From Zanthoxylum bungeanum (Eukaryota; Streptophyta; Magnoliopsida; Sapindales; Rutaceae), in NCBI GenBank assembly GCA_019454045.1, contig SKCR01007819.1:124001-188000 (forward strand): a stretch of DNA of 64,000 nt, written 5' to 3'. The position numbers and the translations under genes are program-made. The notes under the pieces were generated by a model. It saw only the letters and a list, made by a program, of their open reading frames with translations, did not search any database and was not told the origin of the DNA. This document shows positions 59,412-64,000 of the stretch, in pieces (position 1 is the first letter of the stretch; each line of letters starts with the position of its first letter).

Positions 59412-59986
59412 TGTAGTGGATCGACTTTTTTTCCTCATATTTCGTGCATGTTTGCTTATTTAAGTCATTTCTTTCGCATTACATAATTAACCATACCATT
59501 TAATTATTAACGCTTTTACCGTTATTAATTATTTATATTTCCGTATTTATTTATTTGATATGTTCATGAGATTGTGTGCTCTCTTTTATTAGTAATGCCT
59601 TTATAGTTGTTATTAGTTACACTATTGCGCTTCATCATTTAATACGTTTATGAATTATGCATTTTGCCTTCATTTCTTTATTTACGATTATCGGTGTGTA
59701 ATCGTGTGTGTTGATTACATTATCTTACATGTGTTACATAAGACTTGGTTATACTATTGCATAAATCTTTTCATTACAATTGGCATAAGTAAGGGACCAT
59801 TCCGAACCCAATGGTTTGAGGTCTTCCCTTGCGAGGGGTGAGTGCGGCCTTAAATCATTTCCCAGTTCACACTGGGTGGCGACTCCATTTTATTTCTCCG
59901 GTTTAGTCCCCCGCGGGCTACTCCGTACTCCCGACAGGGCCGCGAGCCCGGACAGCGTCGCCCACTTCTGTACCTCGTCTACAGTC

Positions 59987-60004
59987 TGGCGACTCCACTG
60001 GGGA
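59987..60004 (+). other. Primer-binding site of element H
   Basis: TGGCGACTCCACTGGGGA, 3 nt after the LTR end TCTACA. This type is known from gypsy Tat-clade elements; the tRNA (Arg or Lys) is not certain. Confidence 0.75.
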
Positions 60005-60322
60005 TAGAGAATCGGCCCTGAAATAATGTCTTGTAATGTTCGTGATTTTTACTTTAGTTAACCTTGTCTAAAGTTGACTTAACCAAAGGTATTATTAGAG
60101 TTAGACAATGATTTGGTGTCTTCCTTCACTCACTACCTTTTTATAGCCAAAAGGAAAAGTTGTGAAGACATCTAGATAATCATTTACTTGAAGCTTACCT
60201 TAAAGTATATTTAAAGTGATGGACTAATTTGGATGATATGTTGTTTATTCCTGTCACCAAGGCGATAAGAGCCTAAGAGGTAAGGGTATTTAAGAGAGTT
60301 CGCTCCACCCTCCTGTAGGCAC
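60005..60322 (+). other. Interior of element H
   Basis: Non-coding; contains AAGAGCCTAAGAGGTAAGGG near 60265 as the only purine-rich run. The next LTR starts at 60323. Confidence 0.6.
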
Positions 60323-61440
60323 TGTATTTTTACATGTAAGTCCCAATGATGAGCCTCGTGCGGAGGCACTACCTTTTAAGTCGCGGGAGTGTTGGACAAT
60401 TATGACCCATAGCGTCACTATTTGTACAGATCATTATGTTGTTGTACAAATTAATTATGTGACAAAGGAGATTGCTCTCTTCTCATTTGTGATTAGATCA
60501 CCTAGATGTATAAATGATAGGAGGTCCTTATGATTTGTTCCTGAAGGGAGAATGATATGAGACAGTATCAGTCCACGAAGGATAAATCATTAAATATCCC
60601 TAGTCAGAGTATTATCGAGATAGGACATCGATAAATACGTAAAAGACTAGTATTGCACGTGTGCGTATTGTGAGGGCACAACGGCATAGTTCTCATATAT
60701 TTTGGTATATGATACTTATGCAAGTGTAATAGGAGTTGTGTTTTACCGATGGTACTGGAAACAGCTTCTCTCTGGATAGACCCCTTCGAAATTCCATTGG
60801 TAGTATAACTATGTGTCTATGGAAGTCCGAAATCAGGGTAGGTGTATTTGGTCTTAATCTGAGACTTGCACCGCTAATACTTGCGACAATCAATATACTT
60901 TGGTTGCGGTCGTCCAGGGCTTTAACAGGTTCTGTGTACACCAATGCTGGGTATATTGAGAATCGTAGTGTGTTGGGTGTGATGTCAAGACGGAAGTATC
61001 ACTTCAGTCATATGGAGATGATGGTCACGTAGGATACGGTACTAGTACTCTTAAGTACTGTAGTCATCGGGATAATATGACTAGCTCATAGTTATCCGAT
61101 TATAGAGACTAGTTACTAGACAATCGACATGTTCTTCGTACGGGGCAGACACAATTCCAGCCCCAGGCCTAGCAAGTGATCATCCGATACTGGATCGACA
61201 TACGCAACACTACGTATACTACGCCTGATATAGATCCTTTAATCCTGTAAGGATATTTTTGGAGAATTGGGTAGGCATGGCGCTTTGTTAGAAGCCAACC
61301 TTGTCTTGTAAATCGGTATAAATGTAGTACGAGGTACTCACGTGTTCGGATAGTCCGACGACCAAATTTACTGCCAACATATCCAGGGATCTCACGGGTC
61401 CCTTCCCGAAGATTCACCGATGACGTATGACTCGTACTTT

Positions 61441-61791
61441 AATTAATCTGGGATTAATTAGAAGAGAGAGAATATTAATCTGGGATTAATTTCGGAGATA
61501 TTTTATCTGTGATAAAATATCAATTAAAGAGAGATAACGATTAATTTGGAATTAATTGATTAAATAATATATTTGATATATTGTAAGAAATTGGATTTCG
61601 ACGCGGAATTAAAATTAGATTTTAATTCGGGCGAACGAATTAATTTAGAATTAATTTGTTAGCGACGTGAATAGTGACTTAGCTAGGCGTAATCATTTAA
61701 TTACGACGCAACGGAAATTCGTTAATTTTGAATTAGCGAACCCGAGCCCGAGATTATTTGCGAGCGCATTCGCATTTTGAATTCGAGTGCG
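61441..61791 (+). repeat. Palindrome string of LTR B, third copy
   Basis: 61441-61459, 61474-61490, 61497-61521 (GATATTTTATC/GATAAAATATC, loop TGT), 61538-61558, 61566-61582, 61606-61628 (GAATTAAAAT/ATTTTAATTC), 61635-61659, 61688-61705, 61718-61740 (TTCGTTAATT/AATTAGCGAA) and 61765-61791 (CGCATTCG/CGAGTGCG). Imperfect pairs are G-U type in transcript sense. Confidence 0.85.
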
Positions 61792-61879
61792 GCACGCAAG
61801 TCACGTCAAGCGTCAAATCGCTAGTCGCATCTAGCGTCACATCAAGCGTCAAATCATGTCACTTTGAGTGATGTGACAA

Positions 61880-61904
61880 TTGATTGATTGATTGATTGAT
61901 TGAT
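61880..61904. repeat. (TGAT)n microsatellite
   Basis: About six TGAT units in LTR B, absent from the copy near position 800. Confidence 0.95.
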
Positions 61905-64000
61905 GTGACTTGATGGGAGTTGTTGAAAAGCTTTTGAAAGCTTGATTGACATTTAATATTTTAAAAGTTTTTGGTATATGATGAATTGATTTTAGAAATC
62001 AATTCTCACTTTACACATTTTCAACTCTCTCTCTCTTTCCTCTCTTCTTCTACACGCCCAAAGGGCTTCATTCTTTCTGGTTTCTGGTTTGAAAAACCGA
62101 GAGAGTGAAGGGAAGGAAGTGGATTTTTGTGGCAAAAATCATGAGAGCTAACACTCCGATAGACATACGAATGTGATAGGGAAGTCCACCCATGAGCCGG
62201 GAATCGTTTGACGAAGCTTGGAGCTTCAAGGGAAACCTCAAATGGCCGAAAATGGTGAAGGCAGAATTGCCACTGTCGAATGCACCAGTGAGCAGAAAAT
62301 GGAATGTTGTTCATCTCCGCGTCGCTCAACCGATCGATGTGAGTATTCCACAACTTCGTTGATTTGTATTCGCACTTATTTCATGCTTGTTTATAATCTT
62401 GGGACCTTAGCTAAAACCAACAATGGCATCCGGAGCAAGGTTGAGCATGAAATTTGATTTAGGGCTTAAAATTGGGTAAATTGATTTTGAGCATGATTTG
62501 ATTAAATTGGATGTTTGAATATGCTTAAATCATGTTGAATTGATGATTGATTGGATCAATTTGATCAAAATATGTTTGGAATATTTTTCCCCAATTATGG
62601 AAGTGTTGGCCGAATGATACATGTGCCCTATGTCTTGGAATTTTTTGATTTTTGATCATTGGATGACTTGAATCAATTGGGAATGTTGATTTAATATTGA
62701 TTGTGGATTCAATTGGATTGAAATCGAAATCGATTTAAAATTCCCTATGATTGCCGAGAGTTATAAGCATGTAATTGGGTTTGATTTTAATCAAAATATG
62801 TTGGACATGTGATGATGAAAATGAACATGATTAATTGGGCTAATTGGTGTTTTGGAAATATTGAATTGGTTAATTAATTGTGTTATACACTTTAGGTTAA
62901 TTAAATGTGAAATTGGATTTTTTGTATTTAATTAATTGTGCCTTAAAATTGGATTTTGGCTTGTTATGTTGTAAATGGGCTTATTGGGCTTTGTTGTACA
63001 AAGTTGGGTTTAGGCCAAATGGATTGGATCCAATTGGGCCCAAAACCGCTTCCATAAGGCCCAAATGAGACTTAATGGACCTTTAAAGTTTAATTGGGCC
63101 TAATGGGCCAAAATTGATTTCTGGCCTTATGGGGTAACTCCCGGATTGGATTTTGGTTATCGGTTTGACTAGAGTTGACCAAAAGTCCAAGCCTTAAGAA
63201 ATTAATTAAAAGCCCATTGGACTTTAATTAAATTGACATTGGACGTTAATCGGGCTTTGAGACCCGTAACGATTAAATTTGGAATTTAAGTCGTAAAAGT
63301 CCGTTAATAAAGTGTGATATTTAATTTGGAATTAAATAATGAGTTAGTATTAAATACATATTAAATTTGATTTAATGATGTAGTTTAATTTTATTCGAGA
63401 ATTTGTACTTTGAGTACTTATTCGCAAAACGAGTTTGACTCGAGCAAAATCAAATCGTTGTTTGAACATTGGATGGTCACTAATTATCAGATTAATTAAT
63501 TTGATTAGATTTATTGATAACATGCTTGTGTGAATACATGGTTGCGATGCATGAATAATGTATATCGGATGGATATTAGATGGGTGGGGCAATTTTAGAA
63601 ATTGTTGTAATAAATTTGATTTATTAATTGGACCTGCGTGTCCAGCCTTATACCTCCATATTCTTTGTATTCTCTTTTCACATATTCCCCTCAATGTAAA
63701 TGAGGTTTCTTTAGAAGTGTAGTGTAACGGGTAGAAGTGATACACGTGCTAGCGGGAGAGAGAAATGGAGAGATTTGATCTAGGATCAATGTGTAAAGTA
63801 TCCATCCGCATATCATTATTATTTATTTATACGCGATTTATTATGTGTTTAGAATGCATGTTTAAGGGTATGATGATGAGACCTTAACAAAGATAATAAA
63901 TTGGTTGCCAATTTGCACTTGAAAAACCCTCGCAAAATATTAAGCGTCTTTCCTTCCATTGAGTGATTCTCACTCAAGATCCGAGACTGGCATTGGCTTG

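Larger units (their letters stand above)
56378..60389 (+). mobile_element. Element H: long LTR with a 339-bp interior
   Basis: LTR 56378-59983 (about 3.6 kb, TGCATTTTTGCATG...TCTACA) is followed by a primer site and a short interior (59984-60322), then by the start of a second LTR (60323-60389, TGTATTTTTACATG) that is interrupted by LTR B. The two LTR starts share CACT, ATTTTT, GATGAGCCTCG and GGAGGCACTACC. The primer site is of a type I associate with gypsy Tat-clade elements. No coding domain is present, and no clear polypurine tract precedes 60323. Frames in 57533-58048 come from repeated AATAGTCCCAAAA words. Confidence 0.7.
60390..64000 (+). mobile_element. LTR of family B (plus orientation), runs off the window
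   Basis: It starts TGTTGGACAATTATGACCC and matches the minus copy 5630-3300 out to about 63310, and the fragment 1-1315 at 61140-62430. The LTR therefore exceeds 2.9 kb. Beyond 63310 I have no second copy to compare, no primer site is visible before the end of the window, and it is unclear whether 63310-64000 is still LTR. It inserted in the second LTR of element H. The frames here are not conserved in the other copies. Confidence 0.82.

Noticed and set aside
1..64000. tRNA or rRNA genes
   Set aside because: Matches to tRNA 3' ends are only primer-binding sites next to LTRs; no cloverleaf or rRNA segment was recognised by eye.

Overview
The window is a plant nuclear heterochromatin-like region, almost certainly from a flowering plant and probably a eudicot (species not identifiable). 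It is AT-rich and is built almost entirely of LTR retrotransposons nested inside one another. I see no intact cellular gene, no tRNA or rRNA gene and no CRISPR array. All recognisable coding sequence is broken Ty1/copia or Ty3/gypsy gag-pol. For this annotation I name the families A to H.

Layout. 1-1315 is an LTR fragment of family B. 1316-13519 is copia element A1: a truncated 5' LTR, an iMet-tRNA primer site, a structured leader, gag, then an inserted B LTR (3300-5630, minus), pol, a polypurine tract, and a 3' LTR split by a solo gypsy LTR (E, 10748-12868, duplication GATAA). 13520-14029 is a gypsy Athila-type gag scrap and 14030-14743 an LTR-C scrap. 14744-16115 is the start of copia element A2, whose gag is interrupted by element A3 of the same family. 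The junction was then copied in a tandem duplication of about 1.5 kb (16074-17569 / 17570-19079). A3 runs from 17612 to 47135. Its 5' LTR holds a solo LTR D (18418-20835, duplication GTTTA). Its pol is split by copia element C (25423-43988, minus, duplication TCCAG/TCTAG). The 5' LTR of C is in turn invaded by element F (33344-39485) and by rearranged E, F and C pieces (39486-42979). 47136-50530 is an internally deleted E element that truncates the A3 3' LTR. 50531-52977 is the least repetitive stretch and includes a GC-richer block that may be organelle-derived. 52978-56377 is a chromovirus-like LTR (G), 56378-60389 is a long-LTR element with a tiny interior (H), and 60390-64000 is another LTR of family B.

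Two themes stand out. First, several elements (F, H and the E derivative) have intact primer-binding sites between long LTRs but almost no interior (171 bp in F, 339 bp in H), so they must rely on proteins made elsewhere. Second, unrelated families carry strings of short, near-perfect stem-loops in transcribed non-coding parts: 12 perfect palindromes in LTR B, four constant-loop hairpins in the A leader, hairpins with a GTTACGTATCG loop in the F/G LTRs, and repeated ACCGACC...GGYGGT hairpins in LTR E. Where copies can be compared, the two arms often change together, which argues for selection on RNA (or cruciform DNA) structure and is the most novel signal here. All pol genes contain stops or frameshifts, so none of these elements can encode its own transposition now.
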